From Amnibacterium sp. (GTDB lineage: Bacteria > Actinomycetota > Actinomycetes > Actinomycetales > Microbacteriaceae): a stretch of 50,466 nucleotides of DNA. Below, in pieces: positions 7,891 to 15,373 of this stretch. The DNA is taken from contig NZ_JAODBE010000026.1 of NCBI RefSeq assembly GCF_025463795.1, positions 1 to 50,466 of the forward strand, read 5' to 3'. Under the pieces are notes generated by a model that did no database searches, was not told the origin of the DNA, and was given only the letters and a program-made list of their open reading frames with translations. Numbering within the stretch: position 1 is the stretch's first letter; each line of letters begins with the position of its first letter. Both the position numbers and the translations under genes were made by a program.

Positions 7891-8463
7891 TCAGGGGTGT
7901 GAAGCCCGCCACTCGCGTTCGAGCAGCACGTAGTAGAGGGTGTCGACCCACTCGCCCTTGATCCGCTCGGCCTCGATCAGCAGAGCCTCGCGCCGCATCC
8001 CCAGCCGTTCGGCGACGCTGGCGGATGCGGCGTTGCCCGGATCCATCCGGGCGACCACGCGGTGCGCCTGCACCTCGTCGAAGGCGAACGCGAGGAGCGC
8101 CTCCGCCGCCTCGGCGGCGTAGCCCTGCCCGCGGTGCTCGGCGGCGATGATCCACCCGAGTTCGACGCACTCGTCGGGCCGGCTGCGGACGAACACGATC
8201 ACGTCCCCCACGAGCGGACCCCCGTGGGGGAGCGCGACACCGAGCGGCACGGAGCTGTCGGGGCTGTCGAGGACCGGCCGCGCGGCGCGGGTGGTGAGGA
8301 ACCGGTCCACGTCGTCCGCGGTCTGCGGCTCGAACGGCAGGTACCGGCACGTCTCCGGGTCCGACCGATAGCCGAGCATGGCGTCGCGGTCCTCGGGGAC
8401 GAGGCGTCGCAGCTCGAGACGCCGGGTGCGGATGGGGAGCCGCGGGGTGGTCGATTCACGCAC
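7891..8463 (-). CDS. GNAT acetyltransferase, RimJ/RimL type
   Basis: A 190-residue GNAT-fold acetyltransferase of the RimJ/RimL group. The N-terminal RTRRLELRRLVPEDRDAML is the usual first strand and helix, and the acetyl-CoA loop is seen as HRGQGYAAEAAEALL, followed by HRVVARMDPGNAASASVAERLG. Its ATG overlaps the allantoinase stop by 8 bases and uricase follows 25 bases on, so it is embedded in the purine operon. No GNAT step is known in this pathway; it may modify a metabolite or a ribosomal or enzyme N-terminus. Confidence 0.8.
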   Translation of the reverse strand: MRESTTPRLPIRTRRLELRRLVPEDRDAMLGYRSDPETCRYLPFEPQTADDVDRFLTTRAARPVLDSPDSSVPLGVALPHGGPLVGDVIVFVRSRPDECVELGWIIAAEHRGQGYAAEAAEALLAFAFDEVQAHRVVARMDPGNAASASVAERLGMRREALLIEAERIKGEWVDTLYYVLLEREWRASHP

Positions 8464-9778
8464 GGGAGAGCAGCCGTCCGCTCGGGGTGCCGGCGGGCTC
8501 GGCCGGCAGCCCGGCCCGCCATGCCCGGCGCACGACGCCCGTCAGCTCGTGACCGAGGTAGGCGCTCACGGGGTTCTTGAACCGGAGGTCCGGGACGGTG
8601 ACCCGGTGGCGCTCCTCCGGCGCGAGCACGACGAGGTCCGCGTCGGCGCCGGCGGCGATCCGGCCCTTGGCGCCGAGGCCGACGAGGTCCGCCGGCCCGG
8701 TCGTGAACCACGGCAGCACGCGCTCGAGCGGGACGCCCCGGTCGCGTGCGGCCGTCCAGACGGCCGCGAGGCCGAACTGCAGCCCGGCCACCCCGCCCCA
8801 CGCGACGTCGAAGTCCCCGTCGCCCGCGAACTTTCGTTCAGCGGTCGAGGGGGAGTGGTCGGAGACGACGGCGTCGATCGTGCCGTCGAGCAGTGCCGCC
8901 CAGAGCGCGTCCTGGTTCGCCGCGTCGCGGATCGGGGGGCAGCACTTGTACTCGGTCGCCCCGTCCGGGATGTGCGCCTCGTCGAAGACGAGGTAGTGCG
9001 GACACGTCTCGACCGTGAGGGGCAGGCCCTCCGCCTTCGCCGCGGCGAGCATCGGCAGGGCCGCCGCGGCCGACAGGTGCAGGATGTGCGCCCGGGCCCC
9101 GGTGCGTCGCACCCCGTCGATCACCGCGCCGATCGCCGCGGTCTCGGCCTCCGGCGGCCGGCTGCCGACGAACCGTCCGTAGTCGCGGCCCACGGGATGC
9201 GGGGCGGCGGCGAGCACCTGCGGGTCCTCCGCGTGCACGATGAGCAGCCCGCCGAAAACGGCGACCTCGGCGAGCGCGGCGTGCAGCCGGTCGCGGTCGA
9301 GATGCGGGAACTCGTCGACGCCGGAGGGCGCGAGGAACGCCTTGAAGCCGAAGACGCCCTCGTCCCAGAGGGCCTCGAGCCGGCCGAGGGAAGCGGGGAC
9401 GGCACCGCCCCAGAAGCCGGTGTCGACCGTGACCGCCCCCTCGGCGGCGCGCCGCTTCACGGCGAGGGCGGCCGGATCGACGGTCGGTGGGATCGAGTTG
9501 AGCGGCATGTCGACGATGGTCGTCACGCCGCCGGCGAGCGCCGCTCGCGTGGCGCTGGCGAAGCCCTCCCACTCGGTGCGGCCCGGTTCGTTCACGTGCA
9601 CGTGGGTGTCGACCAGGCCGGGCAGCAGCACCTCGTCCGCGGCGAGCTCGAGGTCCGCGTCCGCGGCGTCGTCGAGCCCGCCGACCCGGAGGATCCGGCC
9701 GCCCTCGATCACGACGGTCGCCGGACGCACGGCGCCGTCCACGAACGCGCGAGCGGCGCGCAGCACGAGGTCGGCCAT
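8456..9778 (-). CDS. allB: allantoinase
   Basis: A 440-residue cyclic amidohydrolase that would open allantoin to allantoate. Dimetal ligands are visible: DTHVHVNEPGR (His59, His61), the carboxylated lysine Lys146 in FGFKAFLAPSG, His182 in IVHAEDP, a further His in HILHLS and the catalytic Asp in VVSDHSPS. GFKAFLAPSG and HVNEPGRTEWEGF are characteristic of allantoinase rather than dihydroorotase or dihydropyrimidinase. It is the first gene of the minus operon allB-GNAT-uox-guaD-HAD. The product feeds allC on the other strand. Confidence 0.92.
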   Translation of the reverse strand: MADLVLRAARAFVDGAVRPATVVIEGGRILRVGGLDDAADADLELAADEVLLPGLVDTHVHVNEPGRTEWEGFASATRAALAGGVTTIVDMPLNSIPPTVDPAALAVKRRAAEGAVTVDTGFWGGAVPASLGRLEALWDEGVFGFKAFLAPSGVDEFPHLDRDRLHAALAEVAVFGGLLIVHAEDPQVLAAAPHPVGRDYGRFVGSRPPEAETAAIGAVIDGVRRTGARAHILHLSAAAALPMLAAAKAEGLPLTVETCPHYLVFDEAHIPDGATEYKCCPPIRDAANQDALWAALLDGTIDAVVSDHSPSTAERKFAGDGDFDVAWGGVAGLQFGLAAVWTAARDRGVPLERVLPWFTTGPADLVGLGAKGRIAAGADADLVVLAPEERHRVTVPDLRFKNPVSAYLGHELTGVVRRAWRAGLPAEPAGTPSGRLLSRA

Positions 9779-9807
9779 GGCGCTCCCATCGGGCTCGGGT
9801 CGGCGCC

Positions 9808-9813
9808 AACCTA
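9808..9813 (-). promoter_or_regulatory. possible -10 box (TAGGTT) of the allB operon
   Basis: Read on the minus strand, TAGGTT lies 29 bases before the allB ATG, leaving a short leader with GGGAG near the start. The corresponding -35 position falls in the last codons of the antiporter gene; no clear consensus is seen there. Confidence 0.3.
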
Positions 9814-9824
9814 TCGAAGGACGG

Positions 9825-11561
9825 TCACAGCTGGTCCGCGATGCGGTCCTCCCGGGCGTCGGAGAGGTCGAGGATCTCCTGGGCCGTGCGGATGGCGCGG
9901 CTGCTGAACGTGCCGACCGAGCGGGCGTCGAGCAGCTCGTCGCGGGCCGCTTGCCGCATCCGGCGGCGCAGCACCAGGAACTGGTCGCGGACGGCGTCGT
10001 CGTCCCGGGGCTCGTCGGCGCCGTCGTCCTCGTCCGCGCGGTAGCCGTACCGCTTGCGCAGCGAGTCGACGACGTGGGGATCCGGCTCCGCGCCGTTCAC
10101 CCGCCGCAGCTCCCGGTCGTCGAGCACCCGCAGGGAGGAGCGGTTGATCTGGTCGAGCAGCTCGCGCACCTCGTCCCGGCGCGCCTGCCGGTCGGTGCCG
10201 CGCACGTGGAGGACGCGGATGACGAAGGGCAGGGTGCTGCCGAAGCCGAGCAGCGTGACCACCGCCACGGTGAAGGCCACGAGCACCAGCAGCGGCCGCC
10301 CGGGGAAGTCGTCGGGCAGCGACTGCGCTGCGGCCAGCGTCACGACGCCGCGCATCCCCGACCAGGAGACGACGGCCGCGCCGCGCCAGCTGAGCCCGTT
10401 CGCCTGCAGGAACGCGAGGTCCGCCCGGCGCTGCGCGAGGTTGCGCTCCGCGCGGTCCTTCCGCTCCGCCTTCCTGTCGTCCTCGGGGTCGTACGCCTCG
10501 AGCCGTTCGGCGCGCTGGTCGAGCGCATCCGCGCGGTGCAGGGCCCGCCGTTCCCAGCGCCGCAGCAGCGGCAGCTCCGCCGCGACGTACGCCGCCCGGA
10601 CCACGAGCAGCCCGAGGACGACGAGCAGCCCCACCCCGACCGCCTGCGTGATCGTGCCCGCGCCGTGCGCGAGGTCGGTCACGAGCGGCTTGAGCTCGAG
10701 GCCCATGACGAGGAACACGGCGTGCTCGAGCACGAACTGCACCGTCCGCCAGTTCGTGTGATCGCTCACCCGCTGCGACGCGTCGAAGATCCGTGCACCG
10801 CGGGCACCGGTGACCAGGCCGGCCACCACCGTCGCGAGCACGCCGGACGCGCCGAGCCGCTCGGCGGGCACGAACGCGACGAACGGCACGACGAAGGAGA
10901 TCGTCGTCGTGAGCACCGGATCGGAGAGCCGCGCACGCACCTGCGCGGTGATCCAGCCGGCGACGAGTCCGATCGCGATCGCCAGCAGCACCGAGACCAC
11001 GAACGAGCCGCCGATGCCGAGCAGATCGACCGTGCCGGCCGTCGCGGCGGCGGTGCAGGCGCGGAGCAGCACGAGCGCGCTCGCGTCGTTGACGAGCGAC
11101 TCGCCCTCGAGCACCGTCACCGTGCGCTCGGGCAGGCCGAGCCTGCGCGCGATCGCGGTGGCGGCGACCGCGTCCGTGGGGCTCACGATGGCGCCGAGTG
11201 CGAAGGCGGCGAAGAGGTCGAGCTCGGGGAACAGCAGCGCGAGCAGTCCGCCGGTCGCGGCGGTGCTCAGGACGACGAGCACGACGGACAGCCCGGTGAT
11301 GGGCGCGATGTTGCGGCGGAAGTCCGTCGTCGGCAGGTTCACGGCGGTGGCGTAGAGCAGCACCGGCAGCACCCCGTCGAGGATCCACTCGTGCGGCACG
11401 GCGACGGGCGGGACGAACGGCAGGAACCCCACGGCCGCACCGACGACCAGCAGGATGAGCGGCGACGCCACCCCCGTCCGCCGGGAGAACGCCGCGACCA
11501 TCACGATCAGCACGAGCCCCGCGACGACGAGCAGGCTCGCATCGATCACGGGGCCCTCCAT
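9825..11561 (-). CDS. CPA1-family Na+/H+ antiporter
   Basis: A 578-residue integral membrane protein of the monovalent cation:proton antiporter-1 family. The N-terminal two thirds is a run of about twelve hydrophobic segments, and the conserved ion-site motifs are SPTDAVAATAIARR and EGESLVNDASALV. Residues from about 330 include a charged insert (ERLEAYDPEDDRKAERKDR), then two more membrane segments and a hydrophilic C-terminal tail of about 130 residues, probably a cytoplasmic regulatory domain. It exchanges Na+ or K+ for H+ in pH and salt homeostasis. It is divergent from the hydrolase at 11600 with 38 bases between and has no visible functional link to the purine genes. Confidence 0.88.
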   Translation of the reverse strand: MEGPVIDASLLVVAGLVLIVMVAAFSRRTGVASPLILLVVGAAVGFLPFVPPVAVPHEWILDGVLPVLLYATAVNLPTTDFRRNIAPITGLSVVLVVLSTAATGGLLALLFPELDLFAAFALGAIVSPTDAVAATAIARRLGLPERTVTVLEGESLVNDASALVLLRACTAAATAGTVDLLGIGGSFVVSVLLAIAIGLVAGWITAQVRARLSDPVLTTTISFVVPFVAFVPAERLGASGVLATVVAGLVTGARGARIFDASQRVSDHTNWRTVQFVLEHAVFLVMGLELKPLVTDLAHGAGTITQAVGVGLLVVLGLLVVRAAYVAAELPLLRRWERRALHRADALDQRAERLEAYDPEDDRKAERKDRAERNLAQRRADLAFLQANGLSWRGAAVVSWSGMRGVVTLAAAQSLPDDFPGRPLLVLVAFTVAVVTLLGFGSTLPFVIRVLHVRGTDRQARRDEVRELLDQINRSSLRVLDDRELRRVNGAEPDPHVVDSLRKRYGYRADEDDGADEPRDDDAVRDQFLVLRRRMRQAARDELLDARSVGTFSSRAIRTAQEILDLSDAREDRIADQL

Positions 11562-11599
11562 CCAGGCGGTTCGGATCCGGGCGCGGTGAGGATGACGCC

Positions 11600-12373
11600 A
11601 TGCCTGCCTACGCGCCCGACCTCGACCGCATTCTGTCCCGTGAGCCTGAGCCCGCCGGGGGAACGATCTCGTCGGACGTCGACTACACGGTCGGCGGCAC
11701 GCCCTGCCGCGGCTACCTCGCGGCGCCGGCCGGCCCGGCGGGGCCGGTGCCCGGCGTGCTGGTGGTGCACGACTGGCTCGGGGTGACCGACAGCGTCCGC
11801 ATGCGGTGCGACATGCTCGCCCGCCTCGGCTACGCGGCCTTCGCCGCCGACATCTACGGCGCCGACGTGCGGCCGTCGGACGCGGAGGCCGCCAGGGTCG
11901 CCGGCGCCTACTACGGCGACCAGGGGCTGTGGCGGCAGCGGGTCGTGGGCGCGTTCGACCGGATGCGCGAGGAGGCGGTCGTCGATCGCGCCCGCACCGC
12001 GGCGATCGGCTACTGCTTCGGCGGCTCGACGGCGCTGCAGCTCGCCCGCACCGGCGCCGATCTGCGCGGCGTCGTCAGCTTCCACGGCGCCCTCGCGACG
12101 GGCCCGGAGGGAGAGGCGGAGGGGATCCGCGCGGCACTGCTCGTGCTGACCGGCGCGATCGACCCCGTCGTGCCGGCGGAGGACGTGCAGGCGCTCGAGG
12201 CCGAGCTGGGGCGCGTGCCGGGGCTGGACTGGACCGTCGTCACCTACTCCGGCGCGATGCACGCCTTCTCGGTGCCCGAGGCGAACGCCCCTGACCACGG
12301 CGCCCGGTTCGACCCCCGCGCGGAGGCGCGCAGCTGGATCGCGATGAAGGACTTCTTCGCCGAGGTGCTCTGA
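11600..12373 (+). CDS. dienelactone hydrolase family protein
   Basis: A 257-residue alpha/beta hydrolase of the dienelactone hydrolase family. The triad can be placed at Cys139 (GYCFGGS), Asp188 (GAIDPVVP) and His221 (GAMHAFSVPEAN); the nucleophile-elbow cysteine and the MHAF box are diagnostic. The VVHDWLGV motif near residue 57 forms the oxyanion side. No catechol-pathway genes are nearby, so the substrate is open; many members act on unrelated esters or lactones. It is probably monocistronic and ends at the hairpin at 12475. Confidence 0.87.
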   Translation: MPAYAPDLDRILSREPEPAGGTISSDVDYTVGGTPCRGYLAAPAGPAGPVPGVLVVHDWLGVTDSVRMRCDMLARLGYAAFAADIYGADVRPSDAEAARVAGAYYGDQGLWRQRVVGAFDRMREEAVVDRARTAAIGYCFGGSTALQLARTGADLRGVVSFHGALATGPEGEAEGIRAALLVLTGAIDPVVPAEDVQALEAELGRVPGLDWTVVTYSGAMHAFSVPEANAPDHGARFDPRAEARSWIAMKDFFAEVL

Positions 12374-12474
12374 CCCGGCGTGATCAGCGGGGCCTCGCCT
12401 CTGCTGCTCCCGCAACCGCCCTCACCCGAGGAGTGGAGTGACGTGGCGACGCCTCGAAGGCGGGGGACACGCAG

Positions 12475-12507
12475 ACCGCCCCCGGTCCGAGTCGGGCCGG
12501 GGGCGGT
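12475..12507. terminator. GC-rich hairpin between convergent genes
   Basis: A 15-bp stem (one G-T wobble) with a 3-base loop lies between the hydrolase stop at 12373 and the FMN reductase stop at 12524. It has no T-run, as is common in high-GC actinobacteria, and can act on both converging transcripts. Confidence 0.7.
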
Positions 12508-12523
12508 GCTGTGCGGATGCGGG

Positions 12524-13105
12524 TCAGGCCGCGGCGTAGACGCCGGCGCGCACCGACTTCATCGCAGCGGACCAGGTCTCGAGCTGGTCGAACATCGTCT
12601 CGGCGGCGGTCTCGAACTGCGGGGCCGGGGTGAAGGTCGAGTAGTTCTGGAAGTCCGTGGCGAGCGAGAAGCTGAGCTGCTGGCGCACGTGGGCGATCTG
12701 CAGCTCGGAGGCGATCCCACGCAGGTGCTCGACGGCACGGGCGCCGGACAGGGCGCCGTAGCTGACGAACGCGGCGGCCTTGTTGTTCCACTCGCCGTAC
12801 AGGTAGTCGATCGCGTTCTTGAGCACGCCGGAGGTGGAGTGGTTGTACTCCGGGGTCACGAAGACGAACCCGTCGTACTTCGCGACGGCCTCGGCCCAGC
12901 GGCGCGTGTGCTCCCCGGCGTACTGCCCCATCGACGGCGGCATCGCCTCGTCGAGGTGGGGGAGCGGGAAGTCCTTGAGATCGATCAGCTCGTAGTCGGC
13001 GCCCTCGCGGGAACCGGCCCGTCCCAGCACCCATTCGGCGACGGCGGCGCCGTTCCTGCCGGGTCGGGTGCTGCCGAGGATGATGGCGATCTTCAGGTCG
13101 GCCAT
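12524..13105 (-). CDS. NADPH-dependent FMN reductase family protein
   Basis: A 193-residue flavodoxin-fold reductase. The FMN phosphate loop is GSTRPGRNG near residues 11-19 and the second flavin contact is TPEYNHSTSGVLKNAID. Members reduce FMN, quinones, azo dyes or chromate with NAD(P)H. It is divergent from a MarR-family gene across 88 bases containing a palindrome, the standard arrangement of a quinone or redox-stress reductase under control of its own regulator. AAGGA lies just before the ATG. The physiological substrate cannot be read from sequence. Confidence 0.88.
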   Translation of the reverse strand: MADLKIAIILGSTRPGRNGAAVAEWVLGRAGSREGADYELIDLKDFPLPHLDEAMPPSMGQYAGEHTRRWAEAVAKYDGFVFVTPEYNHSTSGVLKNAIDYLYGEWNNKAAAFVSYGALSGARAVEHLRGIASELQIAHVRQQLSFSLATDFQNYSTFTPAPQFETAAETMFDQLETWSAAMKSVRAGVYAAA

Positions 13106-13125
13106 GGAGGTCCTTCCGTTCGGGT

Positions 13126-13171
13126 GGTTGATACGTCAGCAAGTATGCACTACTTCGGTGACACATCAACC
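13126..13171. promoter_or_regulatory. palindromic operator region between FMN reductase and MarR genes
   Basis: The core AAGTATGCACTACTT (13141-13155) has perfect 5-bp arms. It sits inside a larger imperfect palindrome whose outer arms are GGTTGAT (13126-13132) and ATCAACC (13165-13171), with GTCA/TGAC steps in between. Such nested symmetry between divergent genes is what a MarR-type dimer site would look like; that the neighbouring regulator binds it is inferred. Confidence 0.55.
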
Positions 13172-13187
13172 TCATGCATGGTAGCCT
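13159..13187 (+). promoter_or_regulatory. likely leaderless promoter of the MarR gene
   Basis: TGACAC (13159-13164) and TAGCCT (13182-13187) are separated by 17 bases, and the -10 box ends 6 bases before the ATG at 13194, so transcription probably begins at or near the start codon. The -35 box overlaps the palindrome, which would give autorepression. Confidence 0.45.
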
Positions 13188-13193
13188 CTGAGC

Positions 13194-13667
13194 ATGTCGG
13201 ATCCGTCCGGTCTCGACCCAGCCGACTGGGCCATGTGGCGCGCGTTCACCGGTATGCGTCGCGCGCTCGAGCGCGCTCTCGAGCAGCGGCTGCAGCGCGA
13301 CGCCGGCATCTCGACCGCGGATTTCGACGTCCTCCGCAGCCTCGCCGAGGCCGACGGCCACCGCCTCCGCGCGGGCGCCCTCGCCGAGTCGATCGACTGG
13401 GAGAAGAGCCGCATCTCGCACCAGGTGCGACGCATGGCCGAACGCGGCCTCGTCGAGCGCGCCGAGTGCCCCACCGACGCCCGCGGCACCTGGGTGGTGC
13501 TCGCCGATCCCGGCGCCGACGCCTTCGCGGCCGCCTCCTGCGGCTACGTGGAGGTGCTGCAGCAGGCCTTCTTCGACGGGCTCGAGCCGCACCAGAAGCA
13601 GGCGCTGCAGGCCGTCTCGCAGCGGGTGGGCGCGGCGCTCGAGCACGTCGCCGAGCACGCGCACTGA
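13194..13667 (+). CDS. MarR-family transcriptional regulator
   Basis: A 157-residue winged-helix regulator. After an N-terminal dimerisation helix comes the HTH around residues 50-85 (LRAGALAESIDWEKSRISHQVRRM) and a wing with DARGTWVVL, then a C-terminal helix for dimerisation. Members usually repress redox or detoxification genes and release DNA on ligand binding or oxidation. It is divergent from the FMN reductase, its most likely target. One cysteine (in CPTDARG) lies just before the wing and another in the linker (SCGYVEV); a thiol switch is possible but not shown. Confidence 0.85.
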   Translation: MSDPSGLDPADWAMWRAFTGMRRALERALEQRLQRDAGISTADFDVLRSLAEADGHRLRAGALAESIDWEKSRISHQVRRMAERGLVERAECPTDARGTWVVLADPGADAFAAASCGYVEVLQQAFFDGLEPHQKQALQAVSQRVGAALEHVAEHAH

Positions 13668-13735
13668 CGCCCCCTCGGGCCCCGGCGTTCTCGCAGGCTT
13701 CACCGGCAGGGTGAGCCCGAAGGAAGGGATGTCCG

Positions 13736-13951
13736 ATGAACCCCATCAAGGCACTGGTCGACGCCGGCTTCAAGAGCGAGTACGCCTACTGGGGCGGCTT
13801 CATCTCGATCGGGCTGAGCTTCGCGGCATGGGCCGCGTCCCAGCTGAAGGACTCGAACGACAAGGCGCAGTCGGACCGCTGGGGCATCTTCGTCGGTCAC
13901 TGGGCGCCGACGTTCTTCGCGCTCGGCATCGCGCTGAAGCTCGAGGAGTAG
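13736..13951 (+). CDS. small membrane protein, unknown function
   Basis: A 71-residue protein with GGAAGG-type ribosome site shortly before its ATG. It has two hydrophobic segments, about residues 18-35 (YWGGFISIGLSFAAWAAS) and 52-67, separated by a charged loop with SNDKAQSDRWG. This is a hairpin topology with both ends probably cytoplasmic. I do not recognise the family. It is a single gene closed by its own terminator at 13969, which argues that it is a real, independently expressed gene. Confidence 0.7.
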   Translation: MNPIKALVDAGFKSEYAYWGGFISIGLSFAAWAASQLKDSNDKAQSDRWGIFVGHWAPTFFALGIALKLEE

Positions 13952-13968
13952 TCCGTACGACGGATCCG

Positions 13969-14002
13969 GGAGCCCCGTGCGGCAGGACGTGTGCGGGGCT
14001 CC
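13969..14002. terminator. hairpin terminator after the 71-residue protein
   Basis: GGAGCCCCG (13969-13977) pairs with CGGGGCTCC (13994-14002), 9 bp around a 16-base loop, followed by a T-poor CTTCCC tail. It lies between a plus-strand stop and the minus-strand stop at 14016 and may serve both. Confidence 0.6.
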
Positions 14003-14015
14003 TTCCCGCGCCCCG

Positions 14016-14594
14016 TCAACCGGGCAGGTGCTCCACGACCCAGTCGGGTCCCTCAGCCCGGTACTCGATCCGATGGCTCGGCCCGTCGGCGTCCGAGCGC
14101 CAGAACGTGAGCCGATCCGGCCGGACCAGGTAGCCGGTCCAGCTCGGCGGCGCGGGCAGCGCATCCGGGCGACTCGACTCCCGGAACGCCGCCCATGCCG
14201 CGACCCGCTCGTCGCGCTCCCGTTGCGCCAGGGCATGGTCGTTCTGCCACGCCAGCTGCTTCAGGTACGGCGAGCGCTTCGCGTAGCCGTGTGCGACCCG
14301 CTCCGGATCGAGCGGCTCGGCCCGGCCACGGATCACGAGCTGCCGGGTGAACCCCGGCCAGAGCACGAGCACCGCGACGTCCGGCCGGCCGGCGAGCTGC
14401 ACCGACTTGCGCGACCCGGCGTCGGTGTGGAAGACGAAGCCGCGCTCGTCCCATTCCGACAGCAGCACCGTGCGGAGGTCCGGCCTGCCCTCGTCGTCGA
14501 CGGTCGCGACCTGGATCTGCGGCCGCTCGGGCTCGTCGTTGCCGGGGAGCCAGTCGGCCAGCGTCGCGAGGGCCTCGCCCTGGAGATCGCTCAT
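14016..14594 (-). CDS. pyridoxamine 5'-phosphate oxidase-family flavoprotein
   Basis: A 192-residue split-barrel FMN protein of the PNPOx family. It has the N-terminal FMN-barrel strands (QIQVATVDDEGRPDLRTVLLS, FVFHTDAGSRKSVQL) and the C-terminal dimerisation segment of true PdxH, GYLVRPDRLTFWRS followed by HRIEYR and the terminal WVVEHLPG. It may therefore oxidise pyridoxamine or pyridoxine phosphate to PLP. Its ATG overlaps the creatininase-family stop by four bases, making it the last gene of the 8-gene operon; a role in that pathway, perhaps as a flavin-dependent reductase, is equally possible. Confidence 0.8.
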   Translation of the reverse strand: MSDLQGEALATLADWLPGNDEPERPQIQVATVDDEGRPDLRTVLLSEWDERGFVFHTDAGSRKSVQLAGRPDVAVLVLWPGFTRQLVIRGRAEPLDPERVAHGYAKRSPYLKQLAWQNDHALAQRERDERVAAWAAFRESSRPDALPAPPSWTGYLVRPDRLTFWRSDADGPSHRIEYRAEGPDWVVEHLPG

Positions 14595-15373
14595 GCCGGG
14601 AGCAGCGGGTAGCGGTCCACCTCGGCCAGCGCCTCCGCGACGAACGCGACGCCGTCGTCGAACAGCCGGGCGCCGGCCTCGGCGGTCGCGCCCGTCGGAT
14701 CGCCGATCACACCGCTCGGCCCGAAGTCGTTCGACAGCCAGCCGAACGTGACCGGGCGGCCGTTGAAGCCGAGATGCCGGAAGTCGGCGAGGGCGTCCGG
14801 CACGTTCCGGGCGTACTCCTCCGGATGCACGAGGTCCGGGGCGAGGTGCAGCACGAGGGACGTCTCGGCCCACCCGGCGTGGATGCCGAAGCCCCGCTCG
14901 TCGGGTTCGCCGTCGACGCCCCGCCCCGCCTGCTGCAGCCCCGCGGGCATCGTGAACGGCTGGAGGCCGTACCGCCGCCGCAGCTCCCGGTTCACCACCT
15001 GGAGCAGGGCGACGTTGCCGCCGTGCCCGTTCACGAAGACGAGCTTCTTCGCCGGGGTCGCGGCGACCGCTCGGCCGATGTCGCGGAGCACGTCGAGCAG
15101 GGTGTCGGCGGACAGCCACAGCGTCCCTGGCGCCCAGGCGTGCTCGTCCGACTTCGACACCGAGAGGGTCGGCAGCTGCCAGACGTCGAGGCCCGCGTCG
15201 GCGGCGCGCTCGACGGCGGCCGTGGTCACGGCCTCGGCGACGAGCGCGTCGGTGCGCAGAGGAAGGTGCGGGCCGTGGTGCTCGATCGCGCCGATCGGCT
15301 GCACGAGCACGCTGCGCCCGGTCAGGGTGGGTGCGACCCGGCTGCCGGGCAGGTCGGCGAGCAGGCGGCTCAT
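14591..15373 (-). CDS. creatininase-family metallo-amidohydrolase
   Basis: A 260-residue protein of the creatininase fold (creatininase, FAPy deformylase, MftE relatives). Metal-site residues stand out: PIGAIEHHGPHLPL near residues 26-39 (Glu and His ligands), DALVAEA with a conserved Asp, FVNGHGGN, and GIHAGWAETS near residue 180. The family opens cyclic or exocyclic amides and formamides using Zn or Mn. Start and stop each overlap the neighbours by four bases. The next gene is an FAD oxidase, so it probably hydrolyses the product or precursor of that oxidation; creatinine itself is only one of several options. Confidence 0.82.
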   Translation of the reverse strand: MSRLLADLPGSRVAPTLTGRSVLVQPIGAIEHHGPHLPLRTDALVAEAVTTAAVERAADAGLDVWQLPTLSVSKSDEHAWAPGTLWLSADTLLDVLRDIGRAVAATPAKKLVFVNGHGGNVALLQVVNRELRRRYGLQPFTMPAGLQQAGRGVDGEPDERGFGIHAGWAETSLVLHLAPDLVHPEEYARNVPDALADFRHLGFNGRPVTFGWLSNDFGPSGVIGDPTGATAEAGARLFDDGVAFVAEALAEVDRYPLLPA

